Shown piece after piece: positions 1 to 5,417 of a DNA stretch of 6,370 nucleotides (position 1 is the first letter of the stretch; every line of letters starts with the position of its first letter). Both the position numbers and the translations under genes were made by a program. The notes under the pieces were generated by a model. The model did not search any database. It worked only from the letters and a program-made list of their open reading frames with translations, and was not told the origin of the DNA. This DNA comes from Anaerolineales bacterium (GTDB lineage: Bacteria > Chloroflexota > Anaerolineae > Anaerolineales > Villigracilaceae), in the NCBI GenBank assembly GCA_016789485.1, contig JAEURE010000164.1:1-6370 (forward strand), written 5' to 3'.

Positions 1-51
1 CTCTTGGTCTATCTGGTCGCCGCGCTGCTCAATCCGGAGGATTTTTCATGA
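1..51 (+). CDS. kdpF: KdpF, C-terminal fragment (potassium-transport ATPase small subunit)
   Basis: The frame open from the left edge reads LLVYLVAALLNPEDFS and then stops. This is the usual end of KdpF, a roughly 30-residue single-helix peptide that stabilises the KdpABC high-affinity potassium pump in the membrane; the hydrophobic helix followed by a Leu-x-Pro-Glu-Asp/Lys-Phe end is characteristic. Its stop codon overlaps the next start codon as ATGA (48-51), which is how kdpF and kdpA are normally coupled. The start lies outside the window. The match is short, but the position directly before a KdpA N-terminus makes it convincing. Confidence 0.75.
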   Translation, partial: LLVYLVAALLNPEDFS

Positions 52-302
52 CCAGCCACGCTTGGCTTTTGCTCGGGCTGTTCCTGTTGGTGCTTTTGGT
101 GGCGGCCAAACCACTCGGGAGCTACATCGCCGATGTGATGGAAGTATTTGGCATCAAGCGTGTGGGGCGCTATTCCCTGAGAATGCTTGCCGCAAAAGCA
201 GTCACAGTCGAATGGGCGGCGCGCATCCATCGTGTGCCACTTGCGGAATTTCTCGATATTCTTCATCAGGCAACGACAAATAAAAAGTTCATTGAGACTT
301 AA
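48..302 (+). CDS. Truncated KdpA N-terminus joined in frame to a DUF1858-like tail (84 aa)
   Basis: Residues 1-32 match the start of KdpA, the potassium-selective channel subunit of KdpFABC: one long hydrophobic helix (about 6-20) followed by the conserved KPLGSYIADVME. A GGAGG ribosome site at 36-40 lies just before the ATG. Intact KdpA is about 560 residues, but here the homology ends near residue 32. The rest (about 33-75) looks like a DUF1858/ScdA_N-type small redox domain: FGIK, then the place where CxxC or CxGC is expected, then VEWAARIHRVPLAEFLDIL, which corresponds to the family's TLEEAARIHGI-LEELL ending. Both expected cysteines are arginine (R38 cgt, R41 cgc). The KdpA part alone cannot carry potassium. 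The frame is open across the joint with no stop. It could be a deletion scar, a true fusion or an assembly chimera; the KdpA assignment is firmer than the DUF1858 one. Confidence 0.6.
   Translation: MTSHAWLLLGLFLLVLLVAAKPLGSYIADVMEVFGIKRVGRYSLRMLAAKAVTVEWAARIHRVPLAEFLDILHQATTNKKFIET
141..156 (+). repeat. 16-base direct repeat, copy 1 (at the kdpA junction)
   Basis: GAAGTATTTGGCATCA occurs here and identically at 1621-1636. This copy encodes EVFGI plus the first base of the next codon, right where KdpA-like sequence gives way to the DUF1858-like tail. The flanking bases differ between the copies on both sides. Confidence 0.7.
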
Positions 303-314
303 AGGAATAACCCA

Positions 315-683
315 GTGAACATGTCACTGAATCAAATCACGTCCATTCTCGCCTTCCTTGTTGGAATCATGTCCATCGTCGCGGGCGGAAAAGCCATGCA
401 AGGTTGGAACCCCGGTTATTCTGTCCTCACATGGCTTCCTGCATACAATTTCGTAATGGGCATTCTCGCTCTCGTTCCCGCCGTTTTGATTTGGATAAAT
501 CACCGTTACGCAATGATCACGTCCATTGCAACCTTCGGCATCCACGCGATCGTGTTGTTGATTCTCTTCACTGCCTTTCGCAACACAGTTGCATACCAGA
601 GTCTCGCCGCCATGATGTTTCGCATCATCACCTGGGTCGCCATCCTCACGCTGATGTACTATAAAGCGCGGAAAGGAATATAA
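315..683 (+). CDS. Small four-helix membrane protein, unrecognised family
   Basis: This encodes a 122-residue protein with four predicted membrane helices at about 8-28, 40-61, 67-88 and 100-117, short loops, and a basic end (YYKARKGI), suggesting an inner-membrane protein with no large soluble domain. GTG at 315 is preferred because AAAGGA at 301-306 is well spaced for it; ATG at 321 is the alternative and would remove only two residues. It begins 12 bases after the kdpA/DUF1858-like frame, so the two are probably co-transcribed. Visible features include an Asn-Pro-Gly-Tyr stretch after helix 1, a proline in helix 2, a histidine in helix 3 (H77), and an AMMFR segment entering helix 4. I do not recognise the family and assign no function. 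It converges on the minus-strand cupin gene 42 bases away. Confidence 0.7.
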   Translation: MNMSLNQITSILAFLVGIMSIVAGGKAMQGWNPGYSVLTWLPAYNFVMGILALVPAVLIWINHRYAMITSIATFGIHAIVLLILFTAFRNTVAYQSLAAMMFRIITWVAILTLMYYKARKGI

Positions 684-725
684 CCATTAGCAAACCCAGC
701 GGCTCTGCACGTCGTGTTCGTTCAT

Positions 726-1052
726 TTATTTTTGAGCGCCTGGCGCTCCATGCAAAAAGCCCACGAAAACCAATTCGTCAATAGCGCGAATGGCGTGCTG
801 TTCACCTGCGTCAAATACCAGGAGCGTATTCGGTCCACAGGCATGCTCAACACCATCGCCGCCAGTGAAGACACCTTGTCCTTTTAGTACCACCGCGAAA
901 AATGGCGAACTGGGCGCATTGTGTTCACGGATAGATTGCTCTGGTTTGAGCGTGAAAAGTATCGCGCGTCCCTGCGTGTCAACATGAAGTGGTTCAGCGT
1001 GAGAGTCTTTACTCCCAAATGTAAGGTTTTCCAAAAGGTTTGTAACTTTCAT
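726..1052 (-). CDS. Small cupin-domain protein
   Basis: This encodes a 108-residue single-domain cupin. Beta-barrel motif 1 is seen around residues 43-60 (EHNAPSSPFFAVVLKGQG), and motif 2 around 74-90 (PNTLLVFDAGEQHAIRA). H44 and H86 are the obvious metal-ligand candidates, but motif 1 lacks the usual HxH pair, so metal binding may be weak or altered. Small cupins of this sort act as sugar or metabolite binders, isomerases, dioxygenases or sensors; the sequence does not say which. The ATG at 1050-1052 is chosen because GAAAGGAA lies about 7 bases before it. A longer frame reaching 1172 has a leader unlike a cupin and no comparable ribosome site. It is the last gene of the minus-strand group, 135 bases after the DUF2249 gene. 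Confidence 0.8.
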   Translation of the reverse strand: MKVTNLLENLTFGSKDSHAEPLHVDTQGRAILFTLKPEQSIREHNAPSSPFFAVVLKGQGVFTGGDGVEHACGPNTLLVFDAGEQHAIRAIDELVFVGFLHGAPGAQK

Positions 1053-1187
1053 TTTTGATTCCTTTCCAATATTTTCTGTCTGGATTCTCAGATTTGTCTT
1101 GAGTCGGAATAGCATGTTATGGATACTGAAGTTCGCCGCGAGAGACCTTGAGCAGAAACCTCGGGATATCACGCAGGGACAAGACGG

Positions 1188-1447
1188 CTACGCCTGACCC
1201 TCGTTAACTCCAGCAGTGCGGCTGATTTGTACCCGCCAGGTTTCGGGACCTTCTTCTTGATACTCCCAACCGAATTGTCCTTCGCGTTCATGAAAGAACT
1301 GATAGTAAAGAGATTTCGGATCATGATCGTTGATCAGAATAAAACTCTCCCCTGGCGTCAAATCATCGAAGGTCTGAAAGATCGTCGGGTGTCGCTGCGG
1401 CGGCGAATCTGCCGCACGTCTATCGTTACTATATTTTTTTCATCCAT
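1188..1447 (-). pseudogene. DUF2249 family protein, interrupted by a -1 frameshift
   Basis: Translating the minus strand from ATG 1447 gives MDEKNIVTIDVRQI, the typical DUF2249 opening, after which the frame goes wrong and stops. In another frame, starting at 1394, the rest of the family appears: RHPTIFQTFDDLTPGESFILIN, then DHDPKSLYYQF, then GQFGWEYQEEGPETWRV, ending at TAG 1188. Between the two parts lie 11 bases (1395-1405, a run of cgc/ccg triplets) where the family needs 12 (four residues, as in PPRE). One missing base therefore explains the break; the repaired product would be 86 residues, normal for the family. AGGAG at 1456-1460 is well placed before the ATG. DUF2249 proteins often occur with hemerythrin-like and denitrification genes; their role is not settled. 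The break may be real inactivation or a sequencing error in a GC-rich repeat. Confidence 0.85.
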
Positions 1448-1493
1448 TATTAAATCTCCTTTGGAACTATGAAGTTAATCTTGCTCTGTGGTA

Positions 1494-1523
1494 ATTATCT
1501 TTTCTACACTAGATCCAAGACAA
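1494..1523 (-). promoter_or_regulatory. Candidate sigma70-type promoter for the DUF2249 gene
   Basis: On the minus strand, TTGTCT (1523-1518) and GATAAT (1499-1494) are separated by 18 bases. They match 4 of 6 and 5 of 6 consensus positions. Transcription would start near 1487, leaving a leader of about 40 bases that contains the AGGAG ribosome site. The 218-base gap before this gene, the largest in the minus-strand group, makes a separate promoter reasonable. The call rests on consensus matching alone. Confidence 0.35.
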
Positions 1524-1564
1524 GTAGTTTATTAGAGCCACTGATACACTATACCATTTCTTTC

Positions 1565-1631
1565 CCAAATATTTCTCTACCGCGCTTGCAACTGGTTTTT
1601 ATATCGATTTGCACGGTAGAGAAGTATTTGG
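1565..1631. repeat. Imperfect inverted repeat, 18-base arms (17/18 paired)
   Basis: The left arm at 1565-1582 (CCAAATATTTCTCTACCG) and the right arm at 1614-1631 (CGGTAGAGAAGTATTTGG) are reverse complements with one mismatch. The 31 bases between them contain a further TGCAA/TTGCA pair (1587-1591 and 1609-1613) that could lengthen the stem after an internal bulge. No T-run follows on either strand, so it does not look like a simple intrinsic terminator. It lies between the VOC and DUF2249 genes. It may be an operator, an RNA processing hairpin, or the remains of a small mobile element. Confidence 0.75.
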
Positions 1632-1636
1632 CATCA
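1621..1636 (+). repeat. 16-base direct repeat, copy 2 (non-coding)
   Basis: This is identical to 141-156. The first 11 bases form part of the right arm of the inverted repeat at 1565-1631, and the last 5 run towards the small stem-loop at 1638-1658. It lies between genes, downstream of the VOC gene. Confidence 0.7.
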
Positions 1637-1637
1637 T

Positions 1638-1658
1638 GTCCGCATCGATATTGCGGAC
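1638..1658 (-). other. Perfect 7-base stem-loop just after the VOC gene
   Basis: GTCCGCA (1638-1644) and TGCGGAC (1652-1658) pair perfectly around a 7-base loop. The structure begins 7 bases after the VOC stop codon on the minus strand and is followed within 6 bases by the larger inverted repeat. There is no U-tract, so factor-independent termination is unlikely; a role in stabilising or processing the 3' end of the mRNA is possible. Confidence 0.4.
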
Positions 1659-1665
1659 TCGATAA

Positions 1666-2028
1666 TCATGCCTTTGCCCGCCCCGCCCAAAACTCAAGCC
1701 TGTTTCCTTCAGGGTCACGCACGTGTATTGCCTTTGAACCCCTTACTTCTTTGATTGGCGTTGTAGCAATTCCCGCTTCCAGCAATTCTGCGCGCGTCTG
1801 TTCAATATCACTTACTTGCAGGCTGATGGTAATTCCCTTTCCGTCACCGCTCTTAATGGAGGTGCGAGTCTCATCCGCAACGCTTAAGCGCGACATCTCA
1901 TTGAGTTTAAATTCCACAAACCAGTCGTTGGAGGAAATCGCCAATAGCTTTAACCCGTCCTGGTAAAAAGCAACTGTCTCCTGCCATTTTTTGCAATATA
2001 AAATCGTATTTGCGGCTTTAATTTTCAC
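1666..2028 (-). CDS. VOC superfamily protein (glyoxalase/bleomycin-resistance fold)
   Basis: This encodes a 120-residue protein with two beta-alpha-beta-beta-beta modules. Module one starts at ANTILYCKKWQETVAFYQDGLKL (given here in short as ANTILYCKK to about residue 28). Module two runs from about residue 70 (ISLQVSDIEQTRAELLEAGI) to the signature ending DPEGNRLEFWAG. The family includes glyoxalase I, ring-cleaving dioxygenases, epimerases and antibiotic-binding proteins; the substrate cannot be read from this sequence. The first strand has no His/Glu in the usual metal position, so metal-dependent catalysis is doubtful. The start is a GTG at 2026-2028, preceded by AAGGGAA; the overlapping ATG at 2028-2030 is out of frame and hits TGA at once. 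It lies 49 bases after the unrecognised 105-residue gene on the same strand. Confidence 0.8.
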   Translation of the reverse strand: MKIKAANTILYCKKWQETVAFYQDGLKLLAISSNDWFVEFKLNEMSRLSVADETRTSIKSGDGKGITISLQVSDIEQTRAELLEAGIATTPIKEVRGSKAIHVRDPEGNRLEFWAGRAKA

Positions 2029-2077
2029 ATGAATTCCCTTGGAACAGAATCAGATTTTGATTGGAAGTGATAATAAT

Positions 2078-2395
2078 TTACAAGTTGCCATCCTGGAATA
2101 AGAACATCCAGCAATTCGGGTCACCCGTCAGCAAGCTCAGTCCAGTACGTGATGGTTTTTCACACGGCTCGGCGTCAAATGCCTCTGCAATCGCCCGAGC
2201 CGCAGGAGAGAAATAGGCAATCACCTCGCAATGCAACCTGCCCTCCGATTCGTTCCGCGTGAAGACCGCCATATCCGCTGGTTTGCTAGCCGCCTCGAAC
2301 ACCGCAAGAAATTCCTTCTCGATCTGTACGGATAAGGTCGGCGCCCACATTCCGTCGCCAAGGATTATGGAATACCATGTATTCATCTTTTCCAT
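2078..2395 (-). CDS. Unrecognised 105-residue conserved-looking protein
   Basis: This encodes a soluble, mixed alpha/beta protein with no signal peptide or membrane helix. It begins MEKMNTWYSIILGDGMWAP, has an amphipathic helix around 20-35, then a compact core GRLHCEVIAYFSPAARAIAE, and ends with DAEPCEKPSRTG and LLTGDPNCWMF. C59, C79 and C98 (approximate numbering) and the HC pair could be functional, but no known metal motif is formed. The ATG at 2393-2395 is chosen because GGAG lies 8 bases before it; an upstream start at 2425 has no ribosome site. It lies 81 bases after the FmdE-like gene, inside a group trailing a nitrate reductase operon. I do not recognise the family, and nothing in the sequence fixes a function. 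Confidence 0.7.
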   Translation of the reverse strand: MEKMNTWYSIILGDGMWAPTLSVQIEKEFLAVFEAASKPADMAVFTRNESEGRLHCEVIAYFSPAARAIAEAFDAEPCEKPSRTGLSLLTGDPNCWMFLFQDGNL

Positions 2396-2417
2396 TAATG
2401 CTTCTCCACTGCAATGA

Positions 2418-2426
2418 ATTATCACA
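2418..2426 (-). promoter_or_regulatory. Possible extended -10 element before the unrecognised gene
   Basis: The minus strand reads TGTGATAAT (2426-2418), an extended -10 form, placed so that transcription would begin about 16 bases before the ATG at 2395, with the GGAG site inside that short leader. A T-rich tract lies immediately upstream (2427-2433). There is no recognisable -35, so this is weak evidence. Confidence 0.2.
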
Positions 2427-2476
2427 CAAAAAAACTTGCGACCTGCATAATGGAGGGCTTATCGGAAAAATAATGA

Positions 2477-3100
2477 TTATGGGAGATTCATCTCCGGCTG
2501 TTCGACAAAACAGAAATATGATTCACCAGCACAAGACTTGCATAATGTGGTTCCTTCGTGTATCACCTCCCGTTGATTGATGATCTCCTCTTTGCAGATT
2601 TCACACGTAACACGCCTCCCTGCCTGACCGATGATCTGTTTCACAGGGATTGTCAATTCTACTCGTTGCCAACAAAACAAGAATTCATCAGGGATGTGCT
2701 TATAACCGATGAGCTGTGCTTCCCATTTGTTGCGCGCGGAGGGGGCAAACTCCCACGCCTGTTCGCGGGCACTTGCTCGTGGCGCGACTCGAATGGCTTG
2801 CTCGGTGAATGTATCCACGAACGTGACGGCGGTCTTGCCATAATCTTCGATGCGCAGGGTGCGCCTACCGACGTAGCAACCTGTTACGGCAGAGACTCCA
2901 TCCACGAAACAGCCATCCGTTTCGGAGATGGCGATGAGGCGTTTGTCAGGTTGAGGCAAAGGCAGGTCAAGCAGGAGGCCAGCCAAAAGTCCGATACGAA
3001 CGCCGAGTACTTGTCGAGGACAAATTTTGTGGTGATGAGTCGCGCTGATGGTCAGCAGGTCATCCAGAGTGGAGGTGGTCAAAAGTGAAGCAGAATTCAT
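2477..3100 (-). CDS. FmdE-family protein with C-terminal zinc ribbon
   Basis: This encodes a 207-residue protein. The FmdE domain fills about residues 12-150. It shows HHHKICPRQVLGVRIG (His22-24 and Cys27, the family's H-x-x-C-P metal site), then ETDGCFVDGVSAVTGCYVG (C64, C75) and EDYGK. Residues 164-192 form a four-cysteine zinc ribbon: CEIC (C166, C169) and CKSC (C187, C190). FmdE was named from formylmethanofuran dehydrogenase subunit E in methanogens, but bacterial homologues are widespread near molybdenum or tungsten enzymes, and their biochemical role is unclear. Here it follows narH-narJ-narI and the TDT channel, which fits a role in molybdoenzyme maturation or cofactor supply; that is inference. 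The ATG at 3098-3100 is 30 bases after the channel gene, with only a weak ribosome site. Confidence 0.85.
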   Translation of the reverse strand: MNSASLLTTSTLDDLLTISATHHHKICPRQVLGVRIGLLAGLLLDLPLPQPDKRLIAISETDGCFVDGVSAVTGCYVGRRTLRIEDYGKTAVTFVDTFTEQAIRVAPRASAREQAWEFAPSARNKWEAQLIGYKHIPDEFLFCWQRVELTIPVKQIIGQAGRRVTCEICKEEIINQREVIHEGTTLCKSCAGESYFCFVEQPEMNLP

Positions 3101-3130
3101 TTGTGTTTGTGTCTTTCGATTGGGCGGTTC

Positions 3131-4180
3131 TCACGCCAGCACTTTTCGGAACGTCGTGAGTAAGCGGGAAATCAATCCAAAGAAGGTGATCGTCCAGGCG
3201 AGTAAAGCCAGATAAATGAAGTATCGCGGGATCAGCAAAAGAAACTCCAGTTTCAAAACTTCCGCCAATCGAAATGTTGCGACTGTGTACATGCCAAAGG
3301 GGAAGACCAAACCCCAATAGGCGGGATGATACGTCAACGGGAAGCGTTTGTAGAGGTGACGCCACGCGCCGAAGATGAGCAGAAGCGGAATCCACCATGT
3401 TCCCGTCGCCCAGAAGAAGAGGGTGAAACCTTTGATGAATGGAATCATGTCGGCAAGGAAGGCGGAGTCGCCTTTGAGGAGGATGTTCGCACCCGCGAGG
3501 GTGGTGATGGCGACCGCGCCCATGTTGATCCAATAGGGAGGCGTGAGTTCCTGCGGGTCGACCTTGAAGAACATGAAACGATAGAAGATGAGCGAAATGA
3601 TCAGGATGTAGAACATACAGCCGAGCAGGTAGAAACAGACCACGGCGAAGAGGAAGGCATCCTTCCACGCGCCGAAGCGGGAGGCGATGAGCGCGCCCAA
3701 CACCGCCAGCGATTGCGTCGAAACGACCGCCACCAGCCACGCGCCGTTGACGCCTTTTTCGAGAGGCGGTTTTTCTTCTTTGAGAGTCATGATCGCAAAG
3801 AAGGCGTAAATCAGGATGACCCAAAGCGCAAAACCGAAAGCCCATAAGACGAATGCGGTTTGCTGATCGGCATTCAGGATTACAAATTGACTGCCGAGCA
3901 CGTTCGTCCCTGCGACGAGGGTGAAGAAGCCCGCGCCTGTGTTGTGATTCGAGAGATCGGCGAGAATGCGCGGGAGGTGAATAACCAGCCGCGCCAACAT
4001 GAACAGCCAAAGCACAACGTAGAAAAACTGGTTGAGGTAGAACAACGGGAAGGCGAGAAAATCCATTTTCAAAAGATGGCAGGCAATGGAGACAATTCCT
4101 GTTGCCATAACCAGTGCAAAATAAGCGGGGAACACGTCGCGGATGCCGTTTTGAGCCATGCTGGTTACTTTGTTCCACAT
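3131..4180 (-). CDS. TehA/SLAC1-type (TDT family) membrane anion channel or transporter
   Basis: This encodes a 349-residue, highly hydrophobic protein with about ten predicted helices, normal for the tellurite-resistance/dicarboxylate transporter (TDT) family. The N-terminal [20 protein letters not shown] is the family's first-helix signature. Later helices carry [16 protein letters not shown], a [17 protein letters not shown] segment, and WWIPLLLI followed by the [16 protein letters not shown] motif typical of the fold. Members conduct anions (plant SLAC1 passes chloride and nitrate) or move C4-dicarboxylates, tellurite or sulfite. Its ATG is 9 bases after the narI stop codon, and an AGGAGG site overlaps that stop, so translation is coupled to the nitrate reductase genes. 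Nitrate or nitrite passage is therefore an attractive but unproven role. A second ATG at codon 8 is possible but has no better ribosome site. Confidence 0.88.
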   Translation of the reverse strand: MWNKVTSMAQNGIRDVFPAYFALVMATGIVSIACHLLKMDFLAFPLFYLNQFFYVVLWLFMLARLVIHLPRILADLSNHNTGAGFFTLVAGTNVLGSQFVILNADQQTAFVLWAFGFALWVILIYAFFAIMTLKEEKPPLEKGVNGAWLVAVVSTQSLAVLGALIASRFGAWKDAFLFAVVCFYLLGCMFYILIISLIFYRFMFFKVDPQELTPPYWINMGAVAITTLAGANILLKGDSAFLADMIPFIKGFTLFFWATGTWWIPLLLIFGAWRHLYKRFPLTYHPAYWGLVFPFGMYTVATFRLAEVLKLEFLLLIPRYFIYLALLAWTITFFGLISRLLTTFRKVLA

Positions 4181-4189
4181 CGGAGCCTC

Positions 4190-4867
4190 CTACAAGCTGC
4201 CTTTCCGCCGAGTCCAGATGACGAGTTGGAAACGACGCCAGATGTAGGAGAACGGGAAGGTTGCGATATGTACCAACCTGCTGAACGGCATCAGTGCGAA
4301 TAACAGGAAGCCTCCCAGAAAATGAACATTGTGCGCCAGCGGCAGGGCAGTGACGTACTGCGGCGCGGGTTGGAAGGTCGCCAACGAGTCGATCCAGGGT
4401 GTGGCGGTGTGTAGGAACCATGTGGCGCCCCAGCGGTAGACAAAGGCAAGCACGAGACCGAAGAACACCTGCCCGAACAACAAGCTCAATATGATCCAAT
4501 CTACAGGCGTGGTGATCTTACGGATCTTGGATACGGTCAGACGCCTGTAAAGCATGATGCCAACGCCCACCAATGCCATGATGCCCAGAACCTTCCCAGC
4601 CAGTTCCGCAAGATAGAGTGTTTCTGGTGTGCTGTGCATGATGAACATTAGTTTGGGCAGGAAGAATCCTCCCAGATGAATGAGGGAGGTTGGCAGGATG
4701 CCATAATGCCAAAGCGTGGAACCCCAGAATTGCAGGTCGCTTTCGAGGAATTGCGAGGACAGACTGGTGAAGGAATATTGGTTGGTCAGGTAACGATAGA
4801 TCGTCCCGACGATCCCGATGGCGAGCGCCACATACGGGAACACGACAAAGAGCATGATTTCAAGCAT
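4190..4867 (-). CDS. narI: Respiratory nitrate reductase gamma subunit, NarI
   Basis: This encodes a 225-residue membrane cytochrome b, the usual length for NarI. It takes electrons from quinol at the membrane and passes them through two b hemes to NarH. The four heme-ligand histidines are present with the E. coli spacing: H54 and H64 (10 apart, in LWHYGILPTSLIH) and H182 and H200 (18 apart, in AHNVHFLGG and FSRLVH). Five hydrophobic helices are seen, roughly 4-26, 50-70, 86-107, 123-143 and 181-202. The ATG at 4865-4867 overlaps the end of narJ by 8 bases, with AAGGA upstream inside narJ. The C-terminus is basic (WRRFQLVIWTRRKGSL), as expected on the cytoplasmic side. Confidence 0.95.
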   Translation of the reverse strand: MLEIMLFVVFPYVALAIGIVGTIYRYLTNQYSFTSLSSQFLESDLQFWGSTLWHYGILPTSLIHLGGFFLPKLMFIMHSTPETLYLAELAGKVLGIMALVGVGIMLYRRLTVSKIRKITTPVDWIILSLLFGQVFFGLVLAFVYRWGATWFLHTATPWIDSLATFQPAPQYVTALPLAHNVHFLGGFLLFALMPFSRLVHIATFPFSYIWRRFQLVIWTRRKGSL

Positions 4868-5414
4868 GGGTCAATTCCTTTTCAGGGGTGGGAGCAAGGA
4901 AGAGTTGAAGCGCAAACAGAAGCCCAGCATACGGGTTTTCAGAGTCTTCGCTGAACACCTTGAGCATCTTTTCCAATGCAGGCATTAGTCCGCTGTTCAA
5001 CAACGTCTGGCAGAATTCGCCTGAACGATTGGTCACATCCAAGCCGATGAAGCGCAGGATCACGGCGAGATGGTCAGGAAGTTCCTGCCCTGCGGAATAA
5101 CCGAAGGTATGATACGCCTCATTCAATTGCGCCATAAACGCGCCGCGCTTGTAACTTTCACCGAACAGGTGATAGCCGACGTAGGGATAGCAGAGGGGTT
5201 GCATGTCGAAGGTGACGGTGTACAACTCACGCATCTTTTCAAGGGACAGTTGGTCGAGCCTGCGAACAAACTTTTCCAACGCCTCTGCCGTTTCAGGGTG
5301 GGTCGGTTTCAGATGCTCCAAACAGTACCGCGCCTGTTCTGTCGTTTCAGCAGAGGGATATTCCAACAACGCGGCGAACAAGTCGAACAGGGAAGAAGTT
5401 GAATCTTTGGGCAT
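4860..5414 (-). CDS. narJ: Nitrate reductase assembly chaperone, NarJ
   Basis: This encodes a 184-residue all-helical protein of the NarJ/TorD chaperone family, slightly shorter than the E. coli protein. NarJ is cytoplasmic and not part of the final enzyme. It binds NarG and is needed for insertion of the molybdenum cofactor and an Fe-S cluster before docking to NarI. Family signatures seen are FAALLEYP (13-20), ELYTVTFDM (63-71), PYVGYHLFGESYKRG (77-91) and ELPDHLAVILRFI (111-123). The ATG at 5412-5414 lies 3 bases after the narH stop, with a GAGAGG ribosome site inside the end of narH, and its 3' end overlaps narI. Position and sequence agree, so the assignment is firm. Confidence 0.95.
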   Translation of the reverse strand: MPKDSTSSLFDLFAALLEYPSAETTEQARYCLEHLKPTHPETAEALEKFVRRLDQLSLEKMRELYTVTFDMQPLCYPYVGYHLFGESYKRGAFMAQLNEAYHTFGYSAGQELPDHLAVILRFIGLDVTNRSGEFCQTLLNSGLMPALEKMLKVFSEDSENPYAGLLFALQLFLAPTPEKELTHA

Positions 5415-5417
5415 GGC

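Noticed and set aside
684..725. Possible bidirectional terminator between the convergent genes
   Set aside because: Only 3-4 base stems can be drawn (such as CACG-T-CGTG), with no stable hairpin plus T-run on either strand.
1053..1172. N-terminal extension of the cupin protein to an ATG at 1172
   Set aside because: The extra 40 residues do not resemble a cupin, and the ATG at 1052 has the better ribosome site.
1324..1336. TGATC-GTT-GATCA palindrome resembling an FNR/CRP-type site
   Set aside because: It lies inside the DUF2249 coding sequence, encoding the conserved INDHD region, and its spacing does not fit TTGAT-N4-ATCAA.
1227..1966. Two plus-strand open frames (1227-1472 and 1469-1966)
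   Set aside because: They run opposite the DUF2249 and VOC genes, have no family resemblance, and the minus-strand readings show clear domain signatures.
2427..2445. T-run on the minus strand after the FmdE-like gene as a terminator
   Set aside because: The bases before the run do not form a GC-rich stem, so there is no hairpin to make an intrinsic terminator.
2558..3088. Plus-strand 176-codon frame opposite the FmdE-like gene
   Set aside because: It has no recognisable domain; the minus strand carries the metal-site and zinc-ribbon motifs.
3060..4499. Long 479-codon minus-strand frame
   Set aside because: It is an arginine/histidine/proline-rich shadow across the TDT channel and narI; both real genes lie in other frames with clear homology.
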